NCBI RefSeq assembly: GCF_000590555.1
Contig: NC_022198.1
Location: forward strand, 124,001 to 188,000
Reading direction: 5' to 3'
Origin: Corynebacterium argentoratense DSM 44202
GTDB lineage: Bacteria; Actinomycetota; Actinomycetes; Mycobacteriales; Mycobacteriaceae
Length of the DNA stretch: 64,000 bases
Every line of letters starts with the position of its first letter. Position 1 is the stretch's first letter. The position numbers and the translations under genes are program-made. The notes beneath the pieces were generated by a model. That model worked only from the letters and a program-made list of their open reading frames with translations, had not been told where the DNA came from and searched no databases. Of the stretch, positions 1-8,584 are shown piece after piece.

Positions 1-1
1 G

Positions 2-954
2 GCTGGCGCGAGTTTGCGCGACAACATGCGGATGAAGCGCTCGTTGAAGATTGATTCGGCTGTGGGCGCTGTTTTTCAGGTGTGCGCGGTGTTGATTGTC
101 ACGTGGCTCGTGGCGATTCCAATTGCTGGTGCGTCGCTTGGCCGTTTGAGTACTGACGTTCGTCGTTCTGCTGTGTTGGGGGTTGTGGATCGTTATGCGC
201 CGCAGTCGTGGGCGCAGTGGCCGACGCGTTTGTCTGCGATGTTGTCGGATACCGGTTTGCCACCGCTGGTGTCTCCTTTTGAGTCGACTGAGTCGAAGGA
301 GGTCGCTGCGCCGAAGGTAAAGGTTGATGACGTCGCGTTGGTTGAGCGTTTGCGTCCGTCGGTGATCCATGTGGTTGCGGATGCTGACCAGTGCCGTCGT
401 CGGTTGTTGGGGTCGGGGTTTGTCAGTGGTCCTGATGAGGTGATAACGAATGCACACGTCGTGGCGGGTAGTGCTGCGGTGCGTTTGGATACGGTGTTGG
501 GGATGAAGGACGCGGAGGTTGTGTACTACAACCCGCAGGAAGATATTGCGGTGTTACGTAGCCCTGGGTTGGGTTTGCCGCCGTTGGAGTGGGCTGCGCA
601 GCCGGCGACAACGGGGGAGGACGCGATTGTGATGGGATTCCCCGAGTCGGGGCCGTTCGAGGCTGCTCCTGCGCGTATCCGTGATCGTATTACGGTTAAT
701 GGGCCTGATATTTATGCGTCGACTCGTGTGGATCGTGAGGCCTACACTGTGCGCGGCACTATTCGTCAGGGCAATAGTGGCGGTCCTGGGGGGTGGTGGA
801 TCTTGAGGGCCATGTTCTCGGTGTGGTGTTTGGTGCTGCTACGGATGCCACGGATACCGGTTATGTCTTGACTGCTGCGGATGTGCGGGCTGCTGTGGGG
901 GATGTGTCGGCAGCTTCTTCTCCGGTTGATACCGGTGCGTGCGTGGCTAAGTAG
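2..954 (+). pseudogene. marP: MarP-type periplasmic serine protease, 5' truncated by window and frameshifted
   Basis: The frame is already open at the left edge, so the gene starts outside the window. The first part shows a membrane segment (VLIVTWLVAIPIAG) as in the C-terminal part of a CvpA domain. A trypsin-like domain follows, with the catalytic His in TNAHVVAG, Asp in EDIAVL and Ser in GNSGG. Directly after GNSGGP the frame breaks in a run of six G (788-793). The original frame stops at 871. The frame beginning at 793 continues the family sequence (VVDLEGHVLGVVFG...) to a stop at 952-954. The MarP family consists of membrane-anchored proteases linked to acid and oxidative stress resistance in mycobacteria. 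The break lies after the nucleophile but before the last beta strands, so the product is probably non-functional. A sequencing error in the G run is the main alternative. Confidence 0.8.
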
Positions 955-1006
955 TTCTGGGGTAGTTCCGGGCACGCAAAGAGAAAAAGAAAAAAGGCAT
1001 TAAAAA

Positions 1007-1042
1007 GGCGGCTCGTACTCGGGGGGGTGTGAACGAGCCGCC
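1007..1042 (+). other. Strong hairpin between marP and the HAD gene
   Basis: A perfect 10-bp inverted repeat (1007-1016 and 1033-1042, arm GGCGGCTCGT) encloses a loop with seven G. It is preceded by A-rich sequence (978-1006) and has no T-run on the plus side, so it would resemble a rho-independent terminator only on the minus strand. The rest of the gap 955-1248 shows no convincing gene. Confidence 0.5.
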
Positions 1043-1248
1043 AACCCGGCGGGGGGTGCCGGGGCCGGCCACGCGCTCTGGATAAATCCAGGGGGGCCAT
1101 GCACCAATTACAATACTGATAGTGCATAATGCTGTCAAGTGTGCCGCTGAACTGCTGTTTTGTTGGCATGGTGTGGTGGTGTTTATGCCTTGTATGGTGT
1201 TGTCCTACTGCTGCCGGGGCGGACTGTTGTGGACTACACTGGGCAAGC

Positions 1249-2193
1249 GTGAAAGCAGGACCTTCGGATCAGCCACACCGGCAGACTTCCGCTACGCCCG
1301 CGCGGTCGATGCGGGGGCAGTCAGCCGGTAAGAAGGTTGCTGCATTTTTCGACCTAGACAAGACCATCATCGCTAAGTCCTCTGCCTTTGCTTACGGTCG
1401 CCAATTTTTGGACAACGGACTTATCTCCCCTGGGGTTGCAGCCCATTTGGCTGTGGCGCAGGCTGCCTACCGTCTGGTTGGTCATTCGAACGATCAAATG
1501 GACAGTACCCGGGACAATCTAGCGTCGATGGTGCGGGGCTGGGACGTCCAGCAAGTGTCGGATATTGTGGAGACAACCTTGCATGAGGTGGTGTCCCCCG
1601 CGATCTACATGGAGGCGCGCGAGCTGATTGCTTTGCACGAGGCTGCGGGGCACGACGTCATTATTGTTTCTGCGTCGGCTGCGCAGTTGGTCGCTCCGAT
1701 AGCCCGCGAGCTGGGTATTCGCGATGCTGTGACGACCACCCTTGAGGTACAGGACGGTCGTTTCACGGGGGAAGTCCTGTTCTATTGCAAGGGGGAGCGC
1801 AAGGCCCAGGCGATTCGTGACCTCGCCGCTAACAGGGGCTACAACCTGGAGGCGAGTTTTGCCTATTCGGATTCGGCCACGGACATCCCCATGCTGGAGG
1901 TCGTGGGCAATGCGGTGGCCGTCAATCCCGACAGGGCACTGAAGCGCTACGCAAAAAAGCACGGCTGGACGATCCGTTCGTTTAAAAATCCGGTGCCCTT
2001 GTTTACGGTCCCATCTCGCAGGCGCGTGGGTGCGTGGGCTGCGGGGTTGGTGGCTGTCGCGGTGGTTGGTGGGTGGCTGCTGGGCGCGTCGGGGCCTGGC
2101 CGGATGACGGCACCGGCTAGAACTGCTGAATTATGCCGGAGGCTTCCTCGGCGCCTACGGTCCACGATTGAAGGCTTGATTCCACCCATGTAA
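1249..2193 (+). CDS. HAD-IB family phosphatase (Rv3661/SerB-like)
   Basis: HAD subfamily IB hydrolase, about 314 residues. Motif I is FFDLDKT near residue 35 (nucleophile Asp), motif II is VSAS, and motif III/IV is YSDSATDIPML. One hydrophobic segment near the C-terminus (AAGLVAVAVVGGWLLGAS) could anchor it in the membrane. The substrate is not predictable; relatives are annotated as phosphoserine phosphatase-like. The open frame extends upstream to 1129, but that part is cysteine-rich and unlike the family. GTG at 1249 gives about 30 residues before the HAD core, as in mycobacterial relatives, and lies 8 bases after a TACACT box; ATG 1309 is an alternative. The last 77 bp overlap the convergent gene, so the extreme C-terminus may not be ancestral. 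Confidence 0.8.
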   Translation: MKAGPSDQPHRQTSATPARSMRGQSAGKKVAAFFDLDKTIIAKSSAFAYGRQFLDNGLISPGVAAHLAVAQAAYRLVGHSNDQMDSTRDNLASMVRGWDVQQVSDIVETTLHEVVSPAIYMEARELIALHEAAGHDVIIVSASAAQLVAPIARELGIRDAVTTTLEVQDGRFTGEVLFYCKGERKAQAIRDLAANRGYNLEASFAYSDSATDIPMLEVVGNAVAVNPDRALKRYAKKHGWTIRSFKNPVPLFTVPSRRRVGAWAAGLVAVAVVGGWLLGASGPGRMTAPARTAELCRRLPRRLRSTIEGLIPPM

Positions 2194-2851
2194 TGACGCC
2201 GCGGGGGTTAGCGTTGAAATCTTTGATCTGCTGGTGAAGCTCGTCGCGGTGGCGCACCCAGTAGAGCTCGGGCACGAACAGGGCGTGCGGGTCCAGGCCA
2301 AAAGTGGTGGCTACTAGGCGCGACGCTAACAGTCCGATGAGCGGACTGCGTGGGCCGAAGGCGTTGCTGTTGGTTATTTCGGCGTGGGCGATGGCGGCGA
2401 GCACGGGCGCATGGTCGGCGGGACTGTTGTGGCAGTGTGTGATCAGCGAGCTCAGCGCGTGGATGCGTTCTGTGGCATCAACGTGCGGTGTGCCCGTGCC
2501 GCCCAGCAAAGTATCGGCACTGAGGAGTATTTGCAGGGGTGCGCGTGAAAACGTTGTGGTGGTGCTGAGGATGTGGCTGGGGGTTAGAAGCGAGTAGGCG
2601 CTTAAACAGGTTTGCTGGGTTGCGGTCGTGGGGTAGAGGCGGTGGGCTGTGAGTGCGGACCGGATTAAGGCTTCCGCGCTGATTTCTGCGCTGCGCCTGA
2701 GGATAATGGGGCGGCGTTGGGTAGCGGCCGTTTTGGTGAGTACCGCGTCGATGGGGGCCTGCAGTTGAGGGTGGTCGCACAGGGAGCGCAATGGGCTGTA
2801 CGCGGCCTTGTGTGTTGGCTCGTTTGCTGGCTTGTTTAGCGGGGCAGGCAC
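2117..2851 (-). CDS. Conserved actinobacterial protein of unknown function (Rv3662c-like)
   Basis: About 244 residues from a GTG at 2851; the frame is open further upstream to 2932, but that part is proline-rich and unlike a protein core. It is helical, Ala/Leu-rich and mostly soluble. A segment HAEITNSNAFGPRSPLIG followed by LLASRLVATTFGLDPHALFVPE resembles the layout of the Fic motif region but lacks HPFxxGNGR, so any Fic-type activity would be lost. Homologues sit between the HAD gene and the membrane protein in related genomes and are sometimes labelled oxidoreductase without evidence. The 3' end overlaps the convergent HAD gene. Function unknown. Confidence 0.55.
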   Translation of the reverse strand: MPAPLNKPANEPTHKAAYSPLRSLCDHPQLQAPIDAVLTKTAATQRRPIILRRSAEISAEALIRSALTAHRLYPTTATQQTCLSAYSLLTPSHILSTTTTFSRAPLQILLSADTLLGGTGTPHVDATERIHALSSLITHCHNSPADHAPVLAAIAHAEITNSNAFGPRSPLIGLLASRLVATTFGLDPHALFVPELYWVRHRDELHQQIKDFNANPRGVITWVESSLQSWTVGAEEASGIIQQF

Positions 2852-3005
2852 GAATCCAACCCTAGTGCCTAGCAACCCGCTTGGGTGGGTAGGCGGGCTT
2901 TTCGAGTGGGGTGGGTGGACTATCCGGGGCAATAACTGGCAATATGGTTAGAGTATGTGTCTGTAGGGACATGTGAAACGCACGAAAACGCAAGGAATAC
3001 TTACT

Positions 3006-3512
3006 GTGAGCACTAAAGACGGGCTTTACACTGACGGCGCGCACGACTTCGCTCCGAAAGCTGACTCGATTCCGCTGGTTGATGTCGATACACGCCCCGC
3101 AGGCGAGGGTTCTATCGGCGATCTTATTAGCGATGCAACCACCCATATGTCGAGTCTGTTCCGCAGTGAGGTCGAGCTCGCCAAGGCCGAGCTCGCTGCC
3201 GAGGCGAAGAAGGGCGTAGTCGGTGGTGGCCTGTTTGGTGTGGCCGGTGCCATCGCTTTGTACAGCACCTTCTTTTTCTTCTTCTTTGTCGCCGCTTTGC
3301 TGAGCCTGTGGCTTCCGGTGTGGGCGGCCACCTTAATTGTGTTCTTGCTGATGCTCGCTGTTGCGGGTTCTTTGGCTTTGGTTGGCTTTAAGAAGGTCCG
3401 TGGGGTGAGTGCTCCGAAGGAAACCATCGAGTCCGTCAACGAACTGAAGAAGCTCGTGCCGGGTAAGGCTCAGAAGCGGCTGTCGGGTAACACTTCTGGG
3501 ATGTACACCTAG
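3006..3512 (+). CDS. Small membrane protein, phage holin-like / Holin-X family (Rv3669-like)
   Basis: 168 residues. The N-terminal half is soluble and charged, with an amphipathic stretch (DLISDATTHMSSLFRSEVELAKAEL) typical of the actinobacterial Holin-X/DUF1469 family. Two membrane helices follow (ALYSTFFFFFFVAALLSLWL and WAATLIVFLLMLAVAGSLAL) and then a basic tail. The holin name is by fold only; the family is chromosomal and not linked to lysis. GTG 3006 was chosen because AAGGA lies 9 bases upstream; the open frame begins at 2973. It precedes the EphE-like gene, as in mycobacteria. Confidence 0.8.
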   Translation: MSTKDGLYTDGAHDFAPKADSIPLVDVDTRPAGEGSIGDLISDATTHMSSLFRSEVELAKAELAAEAKKGVVGGGLFGVAGAIALYSTFFFFFFVAALLSLWLPVWAATLIVFLLMLAVAGSLALVGFKKVRGVSAPKETIESVNELKKLVPGKAQKRLSGNTSGMYT

Positions 3513-3577
3513 TTTTTTCTTTCAATTGGTGCCGCGCGGCGTTGTGTTCGCGCGGCCTTGGTGTTTGTGGAGGTAGC

Positions 3578-4516
3578 GTGGCGGTTTCTAGTGCACTGTC
3601 TCCCCAGGTGTTGTCCTTGCAGGGGCCGTTTGAGCATGTGTTTGTGCATACCCGTGGTGTGCGGATTCATTGTGTCAGCGCTGGCCAGCAGTCTGATCCC
3701 TGTGTGTTGTTGATTCATGACGGCGGGGGCTGTTGGGCTGATTTTCGTCGGGTGCTGCAGCCTTTGGCTCAGGCTGGTTTTCATGCTGTGGCCGTTGATG
3801 TTCGGGGGGCTGGCATGTCGGATAAACCCCCGTCGGAATATGGTTTGCGTTTTTTGGCGGGGGATATGTCGGGTGTGATTCGCCAAATGGGTCATGACGC
3901 CGCGATTGTGTGCGGTGCAGGTACGGGTGCTGCGGTCGCGTGGGCGCTGGCTGTGGGCTACCCGCAGTGTGTGAAGGCGTTGGTGTCGGTGGCCGGAGGC
4001 TATCCGGCTGATGTGCGTTCGGCTGCGTTGCGCAGCCCTGTTTTTGCGGTTGCTCCTGCGTTTAGGGCGGCGGCTATTGCTTTTCCTTCTGTGTTGAAGT
4101 GGTGGGCTAAGCGTAATCCGGTGGCGTGTTCGCGGTGGTGGTTGCGGGCGGCTACTGGTCCTGATTGTGATGTGTCGGCGTTGGCGTGTGGTGTCAGTGA
4201 TGCGCAGGTGCGGGAATGGGTGTTGCGTATTGACGCCGTGGATAACACGGTGGCTGCGTTGGCTCGTTATTTGCGAGTGTCGTGGGCGCCGGCTCCGTCC
4301 AAGTGGGCGAACGTTCGGGTGGGGGTTCCGGTGAGCATGGTGGTGCCGGACGAGTGTGGTGGGTTTTGGAGGCTTCTTGCCAGGAAGGCGACCGCTCGTT
4401 GTGCTGGTGGTGTCGGGGTGCGGGTGGTGAGTTTTCCGCAGTGTGGTCGAAGCCCGCACATGGAACAGCCCGATAATTTTGTGCAGTTGATCGCCCAGGC
4501 GTTATCCACAGATTAG
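3578..4516 (+). CDS. EphE-like alpha/beta hydrolase fold protein, catalytic residues missing
   Basis: 312 residues with an alpha/beta hydrolase fold. The strand-turn DVRGAGMSDKPP and the region AVAWALAVGYPQCVKALVSVAG align well with epoxide hydrolases of the EphE type, which neighbour marP in mycobacteria. The nucleophile elbow reads GAGTG near residues 113-117, putting Gly where Asp or Ser should be. The catalytic His motif GH reads CGRSPHMEQP, giving Arg. The oxyanion HG is HD. It is therefore probably a pseudoenzyme or a diverged scaffold. GTG 3578 follows GGAGGT at 3569-3574 (short spacing). Confidence 0.75.
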   Translation: MAVSSALSPQVLSLQGPFEHVFVHTRGVRIHCVSAGQQSDPCVLLIHDGGGCWADFRRVLQPLAQAGFHAVAVDVRGAGMSDKPPSEYGLRFLAGDMSGVIRQMGHDAAIVCGAGTGAAVAWALAVGYPQCVKALVSVAGGYPADVRSAALRSPVFAVAPAFRAAAIAFPSVLKWWAKRNPVACSRWWLRAATGPDCDVSALACGVSDAQVREWVLRIDAVDNTVAALARYLRVSWAPAPSKWANVRVGVPVSMVVPDECGGFWRLLARKATARCAGGVGVRVVSFPQCGRSPHMEQPDNFVQLIAQALSTD

Positions 4517-4634
4517 GTGCGAATTAGCCAGATCTGACAAGCGCCCTGCGATGCGATCCTGGGGTTTTATGCTTTATCCACAGCCTTGAAGTAGGGGATC
4601 GACGCTTGCGTGCACCTTCGTCACAGTGGGGTGC

Positions 4635-5702
4635 ATGAAACAACACATCCCTTCGAGTACCCGTACCGTTGGAGCATCAGCGGCGGGGGCCAGTAGTGCT
4701 CCCATCATCGTGTGGGTTGATGACCAAGCGCTTGCTGCCGAGGCCATGAACGCTGCAGCTGCTACAGGCAGGCAGGCGGTCCGCATCGATGATCCGGAGC
4801 GCGCGAGGGCGCTGTGGCGTAGAGCCCATGCCGTCATTGTTGACGCGACAGCAGGGCACATCGTGCGTGGTCAAGGGTGGGAGCGTCATCCGCGCGTGAT
4901 TCTGCTTGGTGCGGAGCATGGGGAGCCCGAGTGGAAGCTCGCTGCGTTGCTGCATACCGAGGCTGTGTTTCGCGTGCCTGCGGAAACACCTGATCTGCTG
5001 CGACTGTTGGGGCATAGTTCGGGCGAGGCGCTCGGCAATCAGCGCAGTGAGGGCAGCCGCATCACCGTGGTCACGGGTGCCGGTGGTGGGGTCGGAGCAA
5101 GCACATTTGCTTGTGCCCTTGGTTTTCGCTGTTCAGGTTTTGTTGTTGACGCAGCCTACCCGCTGGGCCGCCTCGACCTCATCTGTGGGCTCGAAGAACA
5201 CCCCGGGATGCGGTGGGACGACTTAAGCGGCAACACGCAAGGCCTTGATGCTGCAGAGCTAGCTGCCGCAGCTATCACCCACGATGGGTGCTCGTTCTTG
5301 ACCGGCGAGCACCCTCCTGCGGCGAGGGTGTTTCGCGACGTCATTGATAGCGTCGAAAACTACCCGGGGCATTGCATTATCGACATGCCGTGGCACTCTC
5401 CGTGGCGCGATAAAGTCCTAGCTGCTGCAGATGATGTCGTGGTGGTGGCGCCGGCAGAGCTGCGCTCCAGTTTGTTGCTCAAACAGCAGGTAGAGGCGCT
5501 TAATGCTCTGTCCGTGGAGCATGTGGTGGTCGCGACCCATAGGGGATGGTCGGGGCTGAGCGGGGCGGACATAGAAAAAATAGCTGGAGCTGAGGTGATA
5601 GCGGAGTATCCGCATTCGCAGTCGCTGGCCAAACGCATCGAATTGGGTGGGGCACGTTCGTGGCCGCGACCCATGCTCCGCGCAGTGGAGGCAGTGCTAT
5701 GA
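4635..5702 (+). CDS. ssd: Septum site-determining protein Ssd / TadZ-like ATPase
   Basis: 355 residues, first gene of the Tad operon. It is a MinD/ParA-like protein related to Ssd (Rv3660c) and to TadZ, which places Tad pilus machinery at the pole. An N-terminal receiver-like domain (IIVWVDDQALAAEAMNAAA) is followed by a deviant Walker A, TGAGGGVGAST, and the strand CIIDMPWHSPWRDKVLAAADDVVVVAPAEL. The classical lysine of the P-loop is absent, as is usual for this family. ATG 4635 was chosen over GTG 4626, with GTGGGG as a weak ribosome site. Its stop overlaps the tadA start (ATGA at 5699-5702), indicating coupled translation. Confidence 0.85.
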   Translation: MKQHIPSSTRTVGASAAGASSAPIIVWVDDQALAAEAMNAAAATGRQAVRIDDPERARALWRRAHAVIVDATAGHIVRGQGWERHPRVILLGAEHGEPEWKLAALLHTEAVFRVPAETPDLLRLLGHSSGEALGNQRSEGSRITVVTGAGGGVGASTFACALGFRCSGFVVDAAYPLGRLDLICGLEEHPGMRWDDLSGNTQGLDAAELAAAAITHDGCSFLTGEHPPAARVFRDVIDSVENYPGHCIIDMPWHSPWRDKVLAAADDVVVVAPAELRSSLLLKQQVEALNALSVEHVVVATHRGWSGLSGADIEKIAGAEVIAEYPHSQSLAKRIELGGARSWPRPMLRAVEAVL

Positions 5703-6889
5703 GCCCACGCACGCGCACCCCCCGAAGCACGCACCAAGCGGGGCCTCAAGAAGGACACAGGGTCAACGAGGAACTGGTTGACCGCATCGTTAGAAGGATT
5801 GCTCACGAGGTAGGTCTGAGTGCTACCGGAGAGCTTGCGGCTGCTCGCCGCGCAGAAATCATCCGAGAAGAAGCCGGCGTGATCAGCGACCACGCGGTGT
5901 TAGAACTTCTGCGAACGTTGCGTCACGAATCCGAAGGCATTGGAGCACTGGAGCCACTTCTATCGCTGCAAGGGCTCACAGACATCGTGGTCAATGGGCC
6001 CGACGACGTGTGGTTTGACCGAGGCCAAGGCATGGAGAAAAGCCCACTGGTTTTTGAAGATGAAGCCCACGTGCGCTCCTTGGCCACCCGCCTAGCCTTG
6101 GCATGTGGCAGGCGACTAGACGACGCAGCCCCCTACTGCGATGGTCGCATCCTGCGGGATGACGGCAGTGCCATTCGCGTGCATGCTGTGCTGAGCCCAC
6201 CGGCAGACGGAGGCACCTGCATCAGCCTGCGTGTACTTCGTTCAGCGCGCCTGGGGCTGGGCGACCTTTTGGATAAGGGCATGATGCCCGAGGGCGTTGC
6301 CGCACAGCTCGCCGATATTGTGCACAATCGCCAGGCCTTCCTGATCGCTGGTGGAACCGGCAGTGGAAAGACCACGCTGTTGGCAGCCATGCTCACAGCA
6401 GTCGCCCCCACCGAGCGCATAATCTGCATCGAAGATACCGCGGAACTCAGCCCCACGCACCCCCACGTTGTCACCATGGTGGCGCGCAACAACAATGCGG
6501 AAGGAACAGGAGAAATCACCCTATCCGATTTGCTCAAACAAGCACTACGCATGAGGCCCGACAGGATTGTGGTGGGGGAAATCCGTGGGGCAGAAGTCGT
6601 CGATTTGCTGGCGGCGCTCAATACGGGGCACGAAGGGGGAGCCGGAACCCTTCACGCCAACAGCATCCACGAAATACCCGCACGAATCGAAGCCCTCGCG
6701 GCACTAGGTGGGCTCGACCGCGAAGCCGCTCACGCTCAGCTGAGTGCAGCAGTCGACGTTGTCATTTCGGTAGCGCGCACCCGCGAGGGCCGCATTATCG
6801 ACGAAATCGGACGGATCGAGGGACCCCCTTTGCGCATCCGCAGCATATGGAAAGCAGGTGAGACAGAGTATGAACACCGCCTTGGGTAG
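5699..6889 (+). CDS. tadA: Tad pilus assembly ATPase TadA (CpaF family)
   Basis: 396 residues; secretion ATPase powering Flp/Tad pilus assembly at the inner face of the membrane. The N-terminal domain shows LTDIVVNGPDDVWFDRG. Walker A is GGTGSGKT at 218-225. The Asp box is CIEDTAEL, Walker B/His box is DRIVVGEIRGAEVVDLLAALNTGHEGG, and GTLHANS matches the family. The start ATG overlaps the ssd stop, and the gene runs into tadB with a 20-base overlap. All catalytic motifs are intact, so the motor should be functional. Confidence 0.93.
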   Translation: MSPRTRTPRSTHQAGPQEGHRVNEELVDRIVRRIAHEVGLSATGELAAARRAEIIREEAGVISDHAVLELLRTLRHESEGIGALEPLLSLQGLTDIVVNGPDDVWFDRGQGMEKSPLVFEDEAHVRSLATRLALACGRRLDDAAPYCDGRILRDDGSAIRVHAVLSPPADGGTCISLRVLRSARLGLGDLLDKGMMPEGVAAQLADIVHNRQAFLIAGGTGSGKTTLLAAMLTAVAPTERIICIEDTAELSPTHPHVVTMVARNNNAEGTGEITLSDLLKQALRMRPDRIVVGEIRGAEVVDLLAALNTGHEGGAGTLHANSIHEIPARIEALAALGGLDREAAHAQLSAAVDVVISVARTREGRIIDEIGRIEGPPLRIRSIWKAGETEYEHRLG

Positions 6890-7658
6890 CGCTGAATCGA
6901 CATTGTTGCCGGCACTCGCCTGTGCTGCAGCGCTGCTGATTGTTCACGGCGCGCCGGCAGGACGAATACAAAGCCAGCAGCGTGCAATCGATCAAAGACT
7001 CATCGTCATCCCCATGGCGGCCCTAGGGGTGGCGAGCCCATTGCCTATCAGCGTGGTTGCCGCTTTGTGCATAACAGGCCTGAGTATTCATGCCTGTGCC
7101 ACCGCATTGTGGGCTGCCCAGCGCCGAGCCACCCAAGCCCGTGAAGCATCCACCATATTGGGACTTCTGCGTGCTGATGTTGATGCCGGCGCCACCTTTG
7201 GTGAAGCACTCAAGGTAGCCGCCGAACAAACCGGCAATGCCGCATGCGCCACAGCAGCAGCGCACGCACATCACCCAGCCAAAGCCGCCGCGGCACTAGC
7301 CGCAAGTGAACAACCCGATATCGCACGGCTCGGCAGAGTGTGGAGCAGCACTCACACCCACGGAGTGAGTCTGCACGCCGTGCTGACCCAACAACAACAC
7401 CAAGTCGATGCCTGGCTGAATCGAAGAAGCAGCACCCAAGCCGGTGCCCAGGGAGCACTAGCGACCGCACTAACACTCAGCGTGCTCCCCGTAGCTGGCA
7501 TTGCACTTGGTCACGCGCTCGGAGCCGATCCCATCGGCTTTCTCAGTGGAGGGGGAGTGGGGGCACTAGTTCTCCTACTCGGAGTGACCTGCGATGCGAT
7601 CGGCATCTACTGGTCCACCCGGATCATTCTAAAAGCGACCACAAAGAAAGGGCACTGA
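6870..7658 (+). CDS. Tad inner-membrane platform protein TadB-like
   Basis: 262 residues. Type II/IV secretion system F-domain protein reduced in size, as in actinobacterial Tad loci (Rv3658c-like). It has hydrophobic segments at the N-terminus (LLPALACAAALLIVHG), in the first third (VVAALCITGLSIHACATALW) and a pair at the C-terminus (ALTLSVLPVAGIALGHAL, GGVGALVLLLGVTCDAIGIYW). The centre carries the cytosolic helical region (REASTILGLLRADVDAGATFGEALKVAAEQTG). ATG 6870 has AGGTGAG 7 bases upstream; GTG 6858 is possible. The stop overlaps the start of the next gene (TGATG). Confidence 0.82.
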   Translation: MNTALGSAESTLLPALACAAALLIVHGAPAGRIQSQQRAIDQRLIVIPMAALGVASPLPISVVAALCITGLSIHACATALWAAQRRATQAREASTILGLLRADVDAGATFGEALKVAAEQTGNAACATAAAHAHHPAKAAAALAASEQPDIARLGRVWSSTHTHGVSLHAVLTQQQHQVDAWLNRRSSTQAGAQGALATALTLSVLPVAGIALGHALGADPIGFLSGGGVGALVLLLGVTCDAIGIYWSTRIILKATTKKGH

Positions 7659-8215
7659 TGACCCTGACCTTCAGCTTCCTATGTACTGCCGCCGGACTCG
7701 CGGTCTTCCCACACGCACACTCCGCCCATCGGATGAGCAACCGCGCGCGTGACGGACCAACGCCCCCATCGCTGGATGAAGCCGCAGACATCGAACTATT
7801 CGCCGCATGTTTGGACAGCGGACTCGCCATAGTCACCGCCGCTGCCATCGTAGCCACAGCAATTACCCCTGCAGGTAGTGCGCCGGAAGTGACGAACCGA
7901 TGGCACACCCTGGCACGGCTGCTCAGCCTCGGCGTGCCCGCTGACAAGGCATGGGCCTCGTTCGAAGGGCCTGGGGCTCACGAATTGGTGCAACTCGCGC
8001 GGATGCACGAACGCAGAGGAGTACGGATCGCTGAAGGGTGCCGTCGAATCTCAGCCCGACTGAGACAGGACGACAACGATGCAGCGGTCGCCACTGCGGA
8101 ACGCGCCGGGGTACTCATCGCAGCACCACTAGCACTGTGCTTCCTGCCAGCATTCATGCTGCTGGGGCTCGTGCCCGTGGTGGTAGGGCTCGGGCGCACC
8201 ATGTTCGGCCTATAG
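7658..8215 (+). CDS. Tad inner-membrane platform protein TadC-like
   Basis: 185 residues. Type II/IV secretion F-domain protein, partner of TadB in the pilus platform. There is an N-terminal hydrophobic segment, then SLDEAADIELFAACLDSGLAIVTAAAIVA, a cytosolic part with VPADKAWASFEG, and a C-terminal membrane helix pair (AGVLIAAPLALCFLPAFMLLGLVPVVVGL). It starts inside the stop of tadB. A 72-base gap with its own AAAGGAGA site separates it from the pilin. Confidence 0.8.
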   Translation: MTLTFSFLCTAAGLAVFPHAHSAHRMSNRARDGPTPPSLDEAADIELFAACLDSGLAIVTAAAIVATAITPAGSAPEVTNRWHTLARLLSLGVPADKAWASFEGPGAHELVQLARMHERRGVRIAEGCRRISARLRQDDNDAAVATAERAGVLIAAPLALCFLPAFMLLGLVPVVVGLGRTMFGL

Positions 8216-8287
8216 CCGCCTGGTTTGGTAGCCCAAGGACCGGACAACTTACAACGACAACCCAACGACAATCAAAGGAGACAAACG

Positions 8288-8575
8288 ATGAACATCAACG
8301 AACACACGAGCACGACCGGCTTTCCGAACAACGATCCGATCGCGCCGGGCGCCCCGCAGAACAAGCAGCGATCAGCCGGGAGCACGACCGGGCAACGCGG
8401 AGGCGTGTGGAGGAGCTGGCACGAAGAAGCTGACGGCATGACCACCATCGAATACGCCATGGGCTCGCTTGCAGCAGCGGCACTAGCAGCCGCACTGTAC
8501 GCGGTGGTCAGCGGTGGAAAAATATCCAAAGCCCTCACCGATATCGTCATGCAAGCCCTGAACTCCGTGAGCTAA
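8288..8575 (+). CDS. DUF4244 Flp-type pilin precursor
   Basis: 95 residues, the probable major pilin. It has a long hydrophilic leader, then the type IVb prepilin signature DG followed by MTTIEYAMG, with the conserved Glu at +5, then a single hydrophobic helix (SLAAAALAAALYAVVSGG) and a short tail. DUF4244 proteins occupy the pilin slot of actinobacterial Tad operons. A strong AAAGGAGA at 8273-8280 fits the high expression expected of a subunit. The prepilin peptidase is not encoded in this window. Confidence 0.88.
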   Translation: MNINEHTSTTGFPNNDPIAPGAPQNKQRSAGSTTGQRGGVWRSWHEEADGMTTIEYAMGSLAAAALAAALYAVVSGGKISKALTDIVMQALNSVS

Positions 8576-8584
8576 ACCCCGTAG

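Noticed and set aside
3006-3512. Prophage remnant suggested by the holin-like protein
   Set aside because: The family is chromosomal in actinobacteria and no other phage gene is nearby.
3509-4459. 316-codon Arg/His/Thr-rich minus-strand frame
   Set aside because: Low-complexity antisense of the EphE-like gene, with no ribosome site or domain.
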